64,000 nt of DNA from JAWKXU01 sp020446465 (GTDB taxonomy: Bacteria; Pseudomonadota; Alphaproteobacteria; Sphingomonadales; Sphingomonadaceae). The stretch is from the NCBI GenBank assembly GCA_041396845.1, contig JAWKXU010000002.1:186001-250000 (forward strand), in the 5' to 3' direction. The position numbers and the translations under genes were made by a program. The stretch's first letter is position 1, and every line of letters begins with the position of its first letter. Of the stretch, positions 37,931 to 47,163 are shown piece by piece. The notes below the pieces were generated by a model. That model saw nothing but the letters and a program-made list of their open reading frames with translations. It searched no databases and was not told the DNA's origin.

Positions 37931-38653
37931 TCAGGCGTCGCCTTCGCCGCCAATGCCTTCAAGCGATTCTTCAGGCGCCAGCACATAACGCCACAGTGCA
38001 GCGCCGATTGCGCCGCCCACCAGCGGCGCGAGCCAGAACAGCCAAAGCTGCCCCACAGCGGCGGTTTCTGCATAGAAGGCCACCCCGGTTGAACGGGCCG
38101 GATTGACCGACGTGTTCGTCACCGGAATGGAAATCAGGTGGATCAGCGTCAGCGCAAGGCCGATTGCAATCGGTGCAAAACCGCCCGGCACCTTGGCTGA
38201 GGTTGAGCCAAGAATGACCATCAGGAAACCCGCCGTCAGGACAATTTCAATAAGAAGTGCGGACTGCATGGAAAATCCGCCCGGTGACAGTTCGCCAAAA
38301 CCGTTGGAGGCAAAACCACCAGGGGTCCAGCCGGGCTGACCCGACGCAATCACGAACAATATGCCGGCCGCCGCAAAAGCTCCGATGACTTGCGCCACCC
38401 AGTAAGGGATTAATTCCGCCCAGGAAAATCGCTTCGCAACAGCAAGGCCAAGAGACACCGCGGGGTTGAAATGCCCGCCCGAAATGCCGCCAACAGCATA
38501 AGCCATCGTCAGCACTGTCAACCCGAAGGCCAGCGCAACGCCGACAAAGCCAATCCCCAGATCAGGGAAGGCCGCCGCCAGCACGGCAGAACCGCAACCT
38601 CCGAATACAAGCCAGAAAGTGCCGAACAGTTCGGCCAGAAGTTTTCTTGTCAT
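37931..38653 (-). CDS. aqpZ: Aquaporin Z
   Basis: Water channel of the inner membrane with six helices and both NPA loops (GGHFNPAVSLG and SVNPARSTG). The aromatic/arginine filter Arg follows the second NPA. 240 residues, starting MTRKLLAELFGTFWLVFGGCGSAV, typical of AqpZ. The acidic tail (EESLEGIGGEGDA) is slightly extended. It lies just upstream of rnpB on the same strand. Confidence 0.96.
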   Translation of the reverse strand: MTRKLLAELFGTFWLVFGGCGSAVLAAAFPDLGIGFVGVALAFGLTVLTMAYAVGGISGGHFNPAVSLGLAVAKRFSWAELIPYWVAQVIGAFAAAGILFVIASGQPGWTPGGFASNGFGELSPGGFSMQSALLIEIVLTAGFLMVILGSTSAKVPGGFAPIAIGLALTLIHLISIPVTNTSVNPARSTGVAFYAETAAVGQLWLFWLAPLVGGAIGAALWRYVLAPEESLEGIGGEGDA

Positions 38654-38767
38654 TGCTCTTCCTCACCCATCCTGCGTCGAGGGTTATTCCCTCAATACAA
38701 ATGGATACGCGAAAAGGTACAAAGTACCGAATCGGCCTGTGGATAGTGCCGTCTTAGACGGCGCCGC

Positions 38768-39478
38768 CTAACGCGCCCGGCCCTGGTCCCGCTCCAGCAA
38801 CAGGGCAAACAGGATCGCTGCACATTCGCCATCATAACAGCCATCAATCCGCGCCGGTCGCCAGCGTCGCTGAAACGCCGCCATCGCCGCGCGGCCATCG
38901 GCAATGTCATAGCCAAACCGCTCCAGCGCGAGCAGAAATGCGCCTTCGTTGGCAAAGGGGTCGCCCAGTGAAACGGGCGGCAAATCAAGCGCCAGCCGCA
39001 CATCCGCCAGCCGTTCCCACGGAAACAATTCGCCGGGGTCATCCTTGCGCGCAGGCGCTATGTCGGAATGCCCCACAACATTGGCGCGCGGGATATCATG
39101 GCGCTTGACGATATCGGCCAGCAGGGGCAGCAGCGCGTCGATCTGCGCTTCGGGAAAGGGGCGGTATCCCCAATCATGCCCCGGATTGACCAGTTCGATG
39201 CCGATACTGGCCGAATTGACGTCCCTGATCCCGCGCCACAGCGCCTTGCCCGCGTGCCAGGCGCGCTTGTCTTCATCCACCAGCCGCAGAACGGTGCCGT
39301 CTTCCTCGATCATGTAGTGGGCGGAAACTTCGGCAGCCGGGTCGCACATCCGCTCCAGCGCTTCATCGCCCGTGCGCATCCCGGTGTAATGGAGAACGAC
39401 CATCGAGATGGCCGCCTTGCGCATGTTCCAGTTGGGGGAGGGAACATCGCGGTGGACCAGGCCATCTGCTGCTTTCAT
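38768..39478 (-). CDS. N-acetylmuramoyl-L-alanine amidase, AmpD-like
   Basis: Zinc amidase that cleaves the MurNAc-L-Ala bond in recycled or intact muropeptides. The amidase_2 fold shows VVLHYTGM (zinc His), AHYMIEEDGTVLRLVDEDKRAWHAGKA, SIGIELVNPGHDWGY and GHSDIAPARKDDPGELFPW (zinc His and Asp). A C-terminal peptidoglycan-binding-like helical region follows. No signal peptide is evident, so a cytoplasmic AmpD role is favoured. Repeat copy B begins 18 bases upstream of its start. Confidence 0.92.
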   Translation of the reverse strand: MKAADGLVHRDVPSPNWNMRKAAISMVVLHYTGMRTGDEALERMCDPAAEVSAHYMIEEDGTVLRLVDEDKRAWHAGKALWRGIRDVNSASIGIELVNPGHDWGYRPFPEAQIDALLPLLADIVKRHDIPRANVVGHSDIAPARKDDPGELFPWERLADVRLALDLPPVSLGDPFANEGAFLLALERFGYDIADGRAAMAAFQRRWRPARIDGCYDGECAAILFALLLERDQGRAR

Positions 39479-39495
39479 TTCAGGCCCTCCGCTCT

Positions 39496-39594
39496 ATAGC
39501 GTTTTATGAAAAGGTTGAATCGGAAGGAACGCTATAGGCTTTTGATTTGTCGCATTTCCTGGCCAAAAAAGTCTATCAACTTTTTCTCGAAATG
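39496..39594 (-). repeat. 99-bp interspersed repeat, copy B
   Basis: Inverted copy of the element at 36240-36338. This copy keeps a perfect 10-bp inverted repeat (CTATAGCGTT at 39494-39503, AACGCTATAG at 39528-39537), probably forming a hairpin at one end. It lies between ampD and chpT. Confidence 0.85.
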
Positions 39595-39608
39595 CTCCAG
39601 CGCCGCCA

Positions 39609-40250
39609 TCACCCCTGCGGCAGCACGGCCCCCATCACCAGGGCATCGCCACTCTTGGCAAACTGGATACCACCGCCCGCGCGATGCGCCAGCTTGTGCA
39701 ACATATGCGCCGCTGCCGTACGGCTGGAAAGGTCCTGCGGCGCCATTGTGCCATCCAGCGCCTTGCCGATATTGGCATCGAAAGCGATTTTCGGGCCGGA
39801 CGCGCGCACCACGATTTCCGAGGCACCCTCGCGCAGTTCCGCGCCGATATCGAGCGTCCCGCCACGCACCAGCGCATCCATGCCGATCTGGGCGAGGTTC
39901 AACAGCACCTTGATCGCGGCCTTGGGCAGTTCACTTGTCGATAGTGCCCAGTTGACGGTGATCCGTTCATTGTTGGAAAGCAGGGCATCAACAACGCTGC
40001 GCGCTTCATCGACGGCCACCATTTCGCCAAAACCGCCCGCAGCACCGAATGCAAGGCGGAAGAACTTCAGCTTATCGGTTGAAATGCGGGCGCTTTGCTC
40101 CAGCAATTCAAAGCAGCGCTGGCGCATTTCGGGGTCTTTTTCATCGGCCAGAAGCTCCAGCCCATTCGACAGCGCGCCCACGGGCGAAAGCATGTCATGG
40201 CACAGGCGGGAGCAAAGAAGGCTTGCCAATTCAAGGGATTTGTCGGTCAT
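39609..40250 (-). CDS. chpT: Histidine phosphotransferase ChpT
   Basis: Relay protein that passes phosphate from CckA to CtrA and CpdR in the alphaproteobacterial cell-cycle circuit. The N-terminal helix carries the phospho-accepting His in LCSRLCHDMLSPVGALSNGLEL, and a degenerate HATPase-like domain follows. The ATG at 40250 has GAAGGA at good spacing. 213 residues. Confidence 0.92.
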   Translation of the reverse strand: MTDKSLELASLLCSRLCHDMLSPVGALSNGLELLADEKDPEMRQRCFELLEQSARISTDKLKFFRLAFGAAGGFGEMVAVDEARSVVDALLSNNERITVNWALSTSELPKAAIKVLLNLAQIGMDALVRGGTLDIGAELREGASEIVVRASGPKIAFDANIGKALDGTMAPQDLSSRTAAAHMLHKLAHRAGGGIQFAKSGDALVMGAVLPQG

Positions 40251-40313
40251 TACTGTCCTTCGGGCCATTCATCGCGCAATCTGGCGCAGCGGGCTGCAAG
40301 AGCATGCGTCCCA

Positions 40314-40715
40314 TTAACCATCTATGGCTTCATAAGAAAGGGGTTCAAAGAGATTTGCGCGATCACGCCAGAATGTCACGCCATTGGCCCCGTGGATAGC
40401 CCAGATACGGCCATCCCCCGTGGCCATGGCCCTGTCCGTCGCGGAAGGACGCGCCGGGCTGTCCGGGTGGGAATGGAAATAGCCAAGAACCTCCGGCCCG
40501 CCAGATCGCGCTGCCCGATGCGCGTCGATCAGCGCCTGGGGATCAATCTCGAAATGCGTTTCCGGCGTCGCGTGGACATTGGCGGTATCGCGCGCCTGGC
40601 TAATGCGTTCACCCTGCCCAAACAGGATTCCGCAACATTCACGCGGGTGCGCGCGCGCTGCTGCATCGGCCAGATGGGCCAGAACATCCCTTGTCACCTG
40701 CAAAGCCATCGCCAT
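40314..40715 (-). CDS. JAMM/MPN-domain metalloprotease-like protein
   Basis: Small Mov34/JAB domain protein. The metal-site motif is complete: Glu in PRECCGILFG and HSHP...SATD in YFHSHPDSPARPSATDRA. Bacterial members cleave ubiquitin-like or C-terminal sulfur-carrier peptides, or act in cysteine and siderophore pathways; the partner is unknown here. Starts at 40727, 40715 or 40709 are possible. The first shares the CATG at 40725-40728 with the divergent rluD start. About 133 residues. Confidence 0.85.
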   Translation of the reverse strand: MAMALQVTRDVLAHLADAAARAHPRECCGILFGQGERISQARDTANVHATPETHFEIDPQALIDAHRAARSGGPEVLGYFHSHPDSPARPSATDRAMATGDGRIWAIHGANGVTFWRDRANLFEPLSYEAIDG

Positions 40716-40725
40716 GTAAGGTAGC

Positions 40726-41676
40726 ATGGGGGGCGGAAAAATCATCACCGGGCATTGTGCCGATGGCTCGCAGCGTCTGGACAAGGCGCTGAGCGAGGCA
40801 AGCGGCTTGTCGCGCGAAAGGGTCAAGGCTCTGCTTGGCGAAGGTCGGATCACGGTAGATGGCAAACCCGCCAGTAGCGCATCTGCGAAAGTCACAGGCG
40901 GAGAAGCCTTCACCATTGCCGTTCCCGAAGCGGCGCCCGCTGCGGCCCAACCGCAGGATATTCCCCTTGTCATAGCTTATGAAGACGAACACCTGATCGT
41001 GGTCGACAAGCCCGCTGGCCTCGTGGTGCATCCTGCTGCCGGCAACCCGGATGGAACGCTGGTCAATGCGCTATTGCACCATTGCCGCGGCCAGCTTTCG
41101 GGCATTGGCGGCGTGGCTCGCCCCGGCATCGTCCATCGTATCGACAAGGATACATCCGGGCTGATCGTGGCGGCCAAGACCGACCTCGCCCATGAAGGGC
41201 TGGCCCGGCAGTTTGCCGACCATTCCATCGAACGCGCCTATCTCGCTCTGGTGAACGGCGTTCCCATGCCGCCACAGGGCACAATCACCGGGCGAATCGG
41301 TCGTTCCGACACCAACCGCAAGAAGATGGCGCTGCTGCCCGAACATTCGAGCCGCGGAAAACATGCCGTCACCCATTTCAAGGTGCAGGAAGCGCAAGGT
41401 TTTTCGGCGCTCGTGGAATGCCGGCTGGAAACAGGGCGAACCCACCAGGTGCGCGTTCACATGGCGTCAATCGGTCATGCGCTATTGGGCGATCCAACTT
41501 ATGGTCGCGCAAACACCCGAATCAGGCCCACGCTTTCCAGTCTCGGCTTCGCTCGACAGGCGCTCCATGCCGCTGTTCTTGGCTTCACCCACCCGGCCAG
41601 CGGAAAAACCCTGCAATTCCGCAGCGAATTACCGCCCGATATGCGGGAACTTCTGGCACATTTGGGGCGTTTGTGA
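40726..41676 (+). CDS. rluD: 23S rRNA pseudouridine synthase RluD-type
   Basis: Modifies uridines of helix 69. It has an N-terminal S4 domain (QRLDKALSEASGLSRERVKALLGEGRITVDG), then VVDKPAGLVVHPAAG, the catalytic HRIDKDTSGLIVAAK and LETGRTHQVRVHMASIGH. The 316 residues are typical of RluD. rpoH follows after about 118 bases. Confidence 0.94.
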   Translation: MGGGKIITGHCADGSQRLDKALSEASGLSRERVKALLGEGRITVDGKPASSASAKVTGGEAFTIAVPEAAPAAAQPQDIPLVIAYEDEHLIVVDKPAGLVVHPAAGNPDGTLVNALLHHCRGQLSGIGGVARPGIVHRIDKDTSGLIVAAKTDLAHEGLARQFADHSIERAYLALVNGVPMPPQGTITGRIGRSDTNRKKMALLPEHSSRGKHAVTHFKVQEAQGFSALVECRLETGRTHQVRVHMASIGHALLGDPTYGRANTRIRPTLSSLGFARQALHAAVLGFTHPASGKTLQFRSELPPDMRELLAHLGRL

Positions 41677-41794
41677 TAAGAACAATCAGTTCCATTTCTC
41701 TCAAGTGGCCGCACCATGGCTGTCATGGAAAAGCCCGACGCCCATCAGGGGTTTGGCAGAGCGCGGTTGACGCAATGAAAGGTAAGGAAACACA

Positions 41795-42715
41795 GTGACC
41801 AAGTCGAAAAAGGACACAGTGAGTGTCCCGGCGCTGAGCGGTGAACAAAGCCTCAACCGCTATCTGGCCGAAATCAAGAAATTTCCGCTGTTGACGCCAG
41901 AGCAGGAATATATGCTCGCCAAGCGTTATCAGGAACATGAAGACCCGGACGCCGCCGCTCAACTGGTGACAAGCCATCTGCGGCTCGTGGCCAAGCTCGC
42001 GATGGGGTATCGTGGCTATGGCCTGCCCGTGTCTGATCTCATTTCCGAAGGGAACGTGGGCCTGATGCAGGGCGTCAAGAAGTTTGACCCTGATCGCGGG
42101 TTCCGCCTTGCAACGTATGCGATGTGGTGGATCAAGGCATCCATGCAGGAGTTTATCCTGCGTTCGTGGAGCCTTGTGAAAATGGGCACCACTGCCGCCC
42201 AGAAGAAGCTGTTCTTCAACTTGCGCCGCATGAAAAAGAATCTCGACGCATACGAGGACAGCGACTTGCATCCTGATGACGTGGCGAAAATCGCCACCGA
42301 TCTGGGCGTGCCGGAACAGGAAGTCATCAACATGAACCGGCGCATGATGATGGGCGGCGATGCCTCGCTCAACGTCACCATGCGCGGCGATGAAGAAGGC
42401 TCTGGCCAATGGCAGGACTGGCTGACGGATGACCGCCCGCTGCAGGACGAAACGGTCGCCGAGGCGGAAGAATCCGCGCTCCGCCACGAAATGCTGGCGG
42501 AAGCGATGGACAGTCTCAATGACCGCGAGAGGCACATTCTGGCCGAACGGCGGCTGACCGAAAATCCGCAGACTCTGGAAGAACTCAGCCAGGTCTATGA
42601 TGTCAGCCGCGAACGCATCCGCCAGATCGAGGTGCGCGCATTTGAAAAGCTGCAAAAGGCCATGCAGCGCATCGCAGATGAAAAGCTGCTGCCAGTGCCG
42701 CAACCCGCTGGCTGA
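41795..42715 (+). CDS. rpoH: RNA polymerase sigma-32 factor RpoH
   Basis: Heat-shock sigma factor. Region 2 (LRLVAKLAMGYRGYGLPVSDLISEGNVGLMQ, FRLATYAMWWIKASMQEFILRSWS) and the RpoH box (QKKLFFNLRRMKK) are intact. Region 4 ends SRERIRQIEVRAFEKL. It starts with GTG 41795 behind AAGGA. It is the probable activator of the clpB promoter at 6.2 kb. 306 residues. Confidence 0.97.
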   Translation: MTKSKKDTVSVPALSGEQSLNRYLAEIKKFPLLTPEQEYMLAKRYQEHEDPDAAAQLVTSHLRLVAKLAMGYRGYGLPVSDLISEGNVGLMQGVKKFDPDRGFRLATYAMWWIKASMQEFILRSWSLVKMGTTAAQKKLFFNLRRMKKNLDAYEDSDLHPDDVAKIATDLGVPEQEVINMNRRMMMGGDASLNVTMRGDEEGSGQWQDWLTDDRPLQDETVAEAEESALRHEMLAEAMDSLNDRERHILAERRLTENPQTLEELSQVYDVSRERIRQIEVRAFEKLQKAMQRIADEKLLPVPQPAG

Positions 42716-42739
42716 CGGTTACAGGCACACACGACACGA

Positions 42740-42774
42740 GGCCGGCGCGCTGTAATCGGCGTGTCGGCCTTTTT
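42740..42774 (+). terminator. Intrinsic terminator of rpoH
   Basis: GGCCGGCGCGC pairs, with G-T pairs, to GGCGTGTCGGCC across a 7-base loop and is followed by TTTTT. Confidence 0.75.
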
Positions 42775-42848
42775 CGTGCCTCGGCCATCCACATCACTCG
42801 GGAAACAGGGATTCACAGGCCGCGCAAGCTGCGCTAGATCGCGATTCT

Positions 42849-43520
42849 ATGATACTCCGCATAGTCAGATGGCTGGTCATGGCGATTGTCTGGTTCATGG
42901 TCATCAGCGTGTCGCTGGTGATCGTCTATCGCCTTGTGCCGCCGCCTGTCACCGCCACTATGCTGATGGACGAAAACGGCATTACAAAGGACTGGACGCC
43001 GCTTTCACGGATAGACCGCAACATGGTATCGGCTGTTATCGCGGCAGAAGATGGCAAGTTCTGCTCGCATGACGGGTTTGACCGCGAAGCCATCGAAAAG
43101 GCGATAGAGCGCAATGCCAGAGGCGGGCGCATCCGGGGCGGCTCCACAATCAGCCAGCAAACCGCCAAGAACGTGTTCCTGTGGCAAGGCGGCGGCTTCT
43201 TTCGCAAAGGTCTGGAAGCCTGGTTCACGCTGTTGATCGAAAGCGTATGGGGCAAGCGCCGGATCATGGAAGTCTATCTCAACGTCGCTGAAACGGGCAT
43301 CGGCACTTATGGTGTGGAGGCCGGATCAGAACGCTATTTCAAGCATTCCGCCGCGCGCTTTTCCCGCAGCGAGGCCGCACGGATGGCAGCGGCCCTGCCC
43401 CTCCCCAAGAAGCGGGGCGTGGTAAACCCCACCGGCTTCACCCGCCGGTATGGCAATACGATTGCCGCGCGTATCGGTATCGTCAGGCGTGACGGCCTCG
43501 ATTCATGCGTCTACGACTGA
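42849..43520 (+). CDS. mtgA: Monofunctional peptidoglycan transglycosylase
   Basis: GT51 glycosyltransferase that polymerises lipid II. One N-terminal helix (VMAIVWFMVISVSLVIVYRLV) anchors it. The catalytic motifs are AAEDGKFCSHDGFD, RGGSTISQQTAKNVFLW and RRIMEVYLNVAETGIGTYGVE. 223 residues, as usual for MtgA. Confidence 0.95.
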   Translation: MILRIVRWLVMAIVWFMVISVSLVIVYRLVPPPVTATMLMDENGITKDWTPLSRIDRNMVSAVIAAEDGKFCSHDGFDREAIEKAIERNARGGRIRGGSTISQQTAKNVFLWQGGGFFRKGLEAWFTLLIESVWGKRRIMEVYLNVAETGIGTYGVEAGSERYFKHSAARFSRSEAARMAAALPLPKKRGVVNPTGFTRRYGNTIAARIGIVRRDGLDSCVYD

Positions 43521-43524
43521 GCGC

Positions 43525-44451
43525 ATGAGCGGACAACATCATCATGGGCACACACACGGGCACGGCCATGGCCACGGGCATTCCCATGCGCCAGCCAGTT
43601 TTGGCCTCGCTTTTGCCATCGGCATTGCGCTCAACATGGTTTTCGTGGTGGTGGAGGCCGTTTACGGCTTCCTATCCGGTTCGATGGCACTGGTGGCGGA
43701 TGCAGGGCACAACCTTTCGGACGTGCTGGCACTGATGATCGCCTGGGGCGCCAGTGTGCTCAGCGCCCGCCCGGCGAATAATCGTTTTACATACGGCTAC
43801 AAAGCCAGCTCCATCCTCGCGGCGCTGGCAAATGCAGGGCTGTTGCTGGTGGCCGTGGGCGCCATCCTCATCGAAACCTTGCGACGTTTCAGCACTCCTG
43901 CCGCCGTAGAGGGCGAAGCGATGATGCTGATTGCCGGGATCGGCGTTGTCATCAACACAGCAACCGCGCTTCTCTTCATGCGCGGACGCAAGCACGACAT
44001 CAACATTCGCGGGGCATTCCTGCACATGGCCGCCGATGCGCTGGTATCACTGGGCGTGGTGGTGGCAGGCGCGCTGGTCCTGTTTACCGGGGCGATGTGG
44101 ATTGACCCTGCCACCAGTCTGGTCATTGTTGCCATTATCGCGTGGAGCACGTGGGGCCTTTTGAAGGACAGTCTGGCGATGGGGCTTAACGCTGTGCCCA
44201 ATGGCATCGACCGGGATGCCGTGCAGGCCATGCTGGCAGCGCAACCTGGCGTATGCGCCGTGCACCACATTCACATCTGGCCGATGAGCACGACCGAAAC
44301 CGCGTTGACAGCGCATCTGGTGATGCCCGGCGGCCATCCCGGCGATACTTTCCTGCATGATCTGGCACATGCGCTCGAACACCAGCACGCCATCGGCCAT
44401 GTGACGCTACAAGTGGAACTGGGTCACGAAAAATGCGCGCCGGGGTGCTGA
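43525..44451 (+). CDS. Cation diffusion facilitator, zinc-type efflux transporter
   Basis: Proton-coupled exporter of Zn2+ and related ions. The N-terminus is a His/Gly-rich metal-binding stretch (HHHGHTHGHGHGHGHSH). Six helices follow with the transport sites MALVADAGHNLSDVLAL and HMAADALVSLG. A cytoplasmic C-terminal ferredoxin-like domain has HHIHIWPMSTTE. The ATG at 43525 lies 5 bases after mtgA. The DUF-free architecture resembles CzcD/ZitB. Confidence 0.93.
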   Translation: MSGQHHHGHTHGHGHGHGHSHAPASFGLAFAIGIALNMVFVVVEAVYGFLSGSMALVADAGHNLSDVLALMIAWGASVLSARPANNRFTYGYKASSILAALANAGLLLVAVGAILIETLRRFSTPAAVEGEAMMLIAGIGVVINTATALLFMRGRKHDINIRGAFLHMAADALVSLGVVVAGALVLFTGAMWIDPATSLVIVAIIAWSTWGLLKDSLAMGLNAVPNGIDRDAVQAMLAAQPGVCAVHHIHIWPMSTTETALTAHLVMPGGHPGDTFLHDLAHALEHQHAIGHVTLQVELGHEKCAPGC

Positions 44452-44455
44452 AAAC

Positions 44456-45757
44456 TCAAAGACGCTGCGGCACCACAAGAGAGATCGCCCCACCAAGAAG
44501 GATATAAAATAATGGGACGATCGCACCGAAAAATGCGACGGTAAATCCTGTAACAAGATATATGAAAAGAGCGATAGCATACCCAATATAGATGCGCCTA
44601 TCGCCTTCCTCCTTCCCTCGCGATTGCAGAACAAGGAGGGCTATGGCTGAAATCAACACAACCATGATCGCCAGAACGGTTGGCAACCCGTGTCTGATAG
44701 CAAGGAGAAGCCAATAGTTATCGACGCTTGGGTTCATCCAGCTTGCCCGTTCATACGGTTCATACCCGATTCCAAGAAAGGGATGGCTGGCCACGGACAC
44801 TGTGCCGTAATCCCATATCAGCATCCGAAAATGCGCTGTTTGCGGATCAAAGGTAAAACGTGACAAGACACCAATGGCACCGCTGTTGGCTGCTAATTCC
44901 AGAAAAGCGACAATCAGGACCACTGAAAAAGCAAGCAAGGGCCAACTCAAGAAAGTGACCCGCCTCTGCAACCAATCATAAGCGATCAATGCCACACACA
45001 GAAACAAAGCGAGAAAGGCAGCGGAACTTAGCGAGAAAAATGCCAGTATCCCCGCGCCTATTCCAAAAGCGCGGGGCCAGCCTTTGATTGCCGATGTAAA
45101 ATAGAGTGGCAACATCCCTGCAAGAAAGATCCCGGCAATAATCGGGTGCGAAAATGGCCCGGTTGCGCGCAAAAGCCCCAGACGTGTGGGCAACCCCGAT
45201 TCCGTGATGCTGCGCAACCCTTCTCCTGAAGCGGGAAGCGCGCCCATCCAGCGTTCAAATGCGGGCTTGACCAGGTATGTGTGCGACAAACTTTCAAGGG
45301 GCAGAATTGCTGCCACCATGGCCAGGCCAGGCGAGATGAGAATCAGAAAACGGCGAAGGTCCGTCGTGTTACGTATAGCAGCCCTGGCCGCCAGATATGG
45401 GATGGCAGCGTCAATCGCCAGCGCGCCACCGCGCAGAACCCCTTCACCGGCACCATAAACAACCGTGAACGAAACGACGATCCACATGATGCCGAAAAGA
45501 AAAAAGCCGTCGAGCAAGCGAAACCGATAAGGTTCAGCCGCTGTACGCCCCAACAACCATGGCAGCACCACAAAGCCCGCAATGCGCGGCGCGTAAAGAG
45601 TCTGTCCGGCAATTTCCAGGCGAAGCTCCTGCGGCAGCAGGCAAGCGTAAAAAATCAGAAGAATTGGGATCAGGCGCGCAAAACCTTCTGCACCTTCGGC
45701 GCTGGAGATGATTCTCCCAACGGGTTGTTGCTGCAGTGCGATGGTCATGTCCGCCAT
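44456..45757 (-). CDS. O-antigen ligase/polymerase-like membrane protein
   Basis: Polytopic protein of about 433 residues with ten or more hydrophobic segments. A larger extracytoplasmic loop near residues 160-195 and a C-terminal one with the FLGIGYEPYERASWMNPSVDNYWLLL pattern resemble the Wzy_C/O-antigen ligase family. It probably ligates or polymerises surface glycans. Base composition is lower in GC than its neighbours, suggesting acquisition. No other glycan genes adjoin it; ugd is 9 kb away. The 160-bp gap to the phage remnant holds no gene that I can support. Confidence 0.8.
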   Translation of the reverse strand: MADMTIALQQQPVGRIISSAEGAEGFARLIPILLIFYACLLPQELRLEIAGQTLYAPRIAGFVVLPWLLGRTAAEPYRFRLLDGFFLFGIMWIVVSFTVVYGAGEGVLRGGALAIDAAIPYLAARAAIRNTTDLRRFLILISPGLAMVAAILPLESLSHTYLVKPAFERWMGALPASGEGLRSITESGLPTRLGLLRATGPFSHPIIAGIFLAGMLPLYFTSAIKGWPRAFGIGAGILAFFSLSSAAFLALFLCVALIAYDWLQRRVTFLSWPLLAFSVVLIVAFLELAANSGAIGVLSRFTFDPQTAHFRMLIWDYGTVSVASHPFLGIGYEPYERASWMNPSVDNYWLLLAIRHGLPTVLAIMVVLISAIALLVLQSRGKEEGDRRIYIGYAIALFIYLVTGFTVAFFGAIVPLFYILLGGAISLVVPQRL

Positions 45758-45918
45758 TAGGCCGCGTGGACAAACTCGGCAAAAAATATGAAATTCTGTT
45801 TACGCCCTATTGTTGGGGCAAAGACAAGTAAAGCCTCCTCCACCCCAGAATCCACTTTCCTACAATACAGAGCCGGTGATAGCGATTGTTCCCTATTTGT
45901 TCATATAGGAGCTATTCC

Positions 45919-46188
45919 ATGCCTGTTGATCCGTTTGTTTCTTTTGCTGACCACCCCACCGCCCCTGCACAGACCTGCTTTCAGGTGACGCCCGATGATG
46001 TGGCCGACCTCCCCGCCGTCACGAAAGCAATTTATGTGGGCACAGCGGGCGACCTGACACTTCGCACGACCAACAATGCCACCGACGTCACGTTCAGGAA
46101 CATTCCTGCCGGTTTCATTCTCGACGTTCGCGCCATCGCCGTTCGCGCGACCGGAACATCAGCAAGCGATATCGTGGGGCTGGCCTGA
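45919..46188 (+). CDS. Small phage structural-type protein
   Basis: An 89-residue protein beginning MPVDPFVSFADHPTAPAQ with two beta-rich motifs (VTKAIYVGTAGDLTLRTT, FRNIPAGFILDVRAIAVRATGTSASDIVGL). Similar proteins precede tail-fibre or hydrolase genes in alphaproteobacterial prophages and GTA-like clusters. AGGAG precedes the ATG at 45919. Overlaps the next gene by one base. No other phage morphogenesis genes are present, so this is a remnant. Confidence 0.7.
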   Translation: MPVDPFVSFADHPTAPAQTCFQVTPDDVADLPAVTKAIYVGTAGDLTLRTTNNATDVTFRNIPAGFILDVRAIAVRATGTSASDIVGLA

Positions 46189-47045
46189 TGAGTTACGGCT
46201 TTGGATTCGGATCCGTTGCCGCATCGCGCAACGGCAAAGGAAAGGGGAAACCATCCCTTCCACCCATCCTTTCCGGTCAGGACTGGTTCGGCGTGGCGAC
46301 GGCAACGACTTATGGCCGCACAGCGGGGTATGATGCTGGCACCGATGGTGACGTGTTCCTTGATCCCGTCAACGGCGATGATGGCAATGCAGGCACAAGT
46401 GCAGGCGCGGCCTATGCCACATGGGCCACGGCTATAGCGGCGGCGCGCGCGCTATCCGGCGACAGGACGCTGCGTATCATAGGCGATGGCGTGAAAGTCA
46501 GGGGTGCGCTGTCTGTCGATATGCTGTCGTGGCCTTATGCCGCAACCGGAACCTTGCGCGTCAAGGGTTATGGCACTGACCTGCCTGTTCTGACGGGCGG
46601 CAAGGTCGTTACCGGATGGACGCAATGCACCAGCGGCGATGAAGCCGTTGTCGGTGCGAACTATGGCAGCATCTACAAGACAACGATTGCCAAGACCGAG
46701 ATTGCCCACACGGCATGGACTACGCTGCTGATGACCGAAGCCGATGCACCCATGGCGCTGGCCATGGCGCGCGGTGACAGCGCGGCAGACCCGTTCTTTG
46801 TGGACGATGTGCAGGCGATGTATTCGACGGCCAACGACAACACTGTCAGCTTCACTACCGATGGTTCGGGCTATATCACTGCCGCCGAAGTGACCAGCGG
46901 CGAACTGGCTGGCTATACCGATGCACAACTCGACCGTTGCCGGTTGATGGTCCACGGATACCCCAACCTTGGCAAGCTTCCCAAGCACCTTTTCCAGTCA
47001 TTTCTGATTCTACGCTATTTCCCTCTAAAGAACTTGATTCGTTGA
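46188..47045 (+). pseudogene. Truncated phage beta-helix or receptor-binding protein
   Basis: The N-terminal 260 or so residues form a Gly/Asp-rich beta-helix-like protein (DVFLDPVNGDDGNAGTSAGAAYATWATAI, VKGYGTDLPVLTGG) typical of tail-associated proteins. After about residue 265 (HGYPNLGKLPKH) the composition switches to a low-complexity hydrophobic tail (LFQSFLILRYFPLKNLIR). This indicates that the gene was cut at about 46,985 by the adjoining element. The full-length protein would be considerably longer. Confidence 0.65.
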
Positions 47046-47163
47046 CTATAATTCGTTTCGAGTTACGCTAGCTTTCTCTGGAGATAACCGGCGATTTCCA
47101 TTTCGGTGGTCACCTGGTGGTCACCCCAAACCGAAGGTTGGGGTCCAACATTGGAGTAGAAAT
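46985..47163. other. Likely left boundary of the integrated element (attL region)
   Basis: The phage gene loses its coding character near 46,985 and the integrase starts at 47,164. The interval holds GGTGGTCACC twice in tandem (around 47,104-47,127), probably arm-type or promoter repeats. No tRNA gene is present. The exact core site cannot be set without the right end. Confidence 0.45.

Noticed and set aside
46980..47163. tRNA gene as integration target of the element
   Set aside because: No cloverleaf, T-loop motif or CCA end is visible on either strand.
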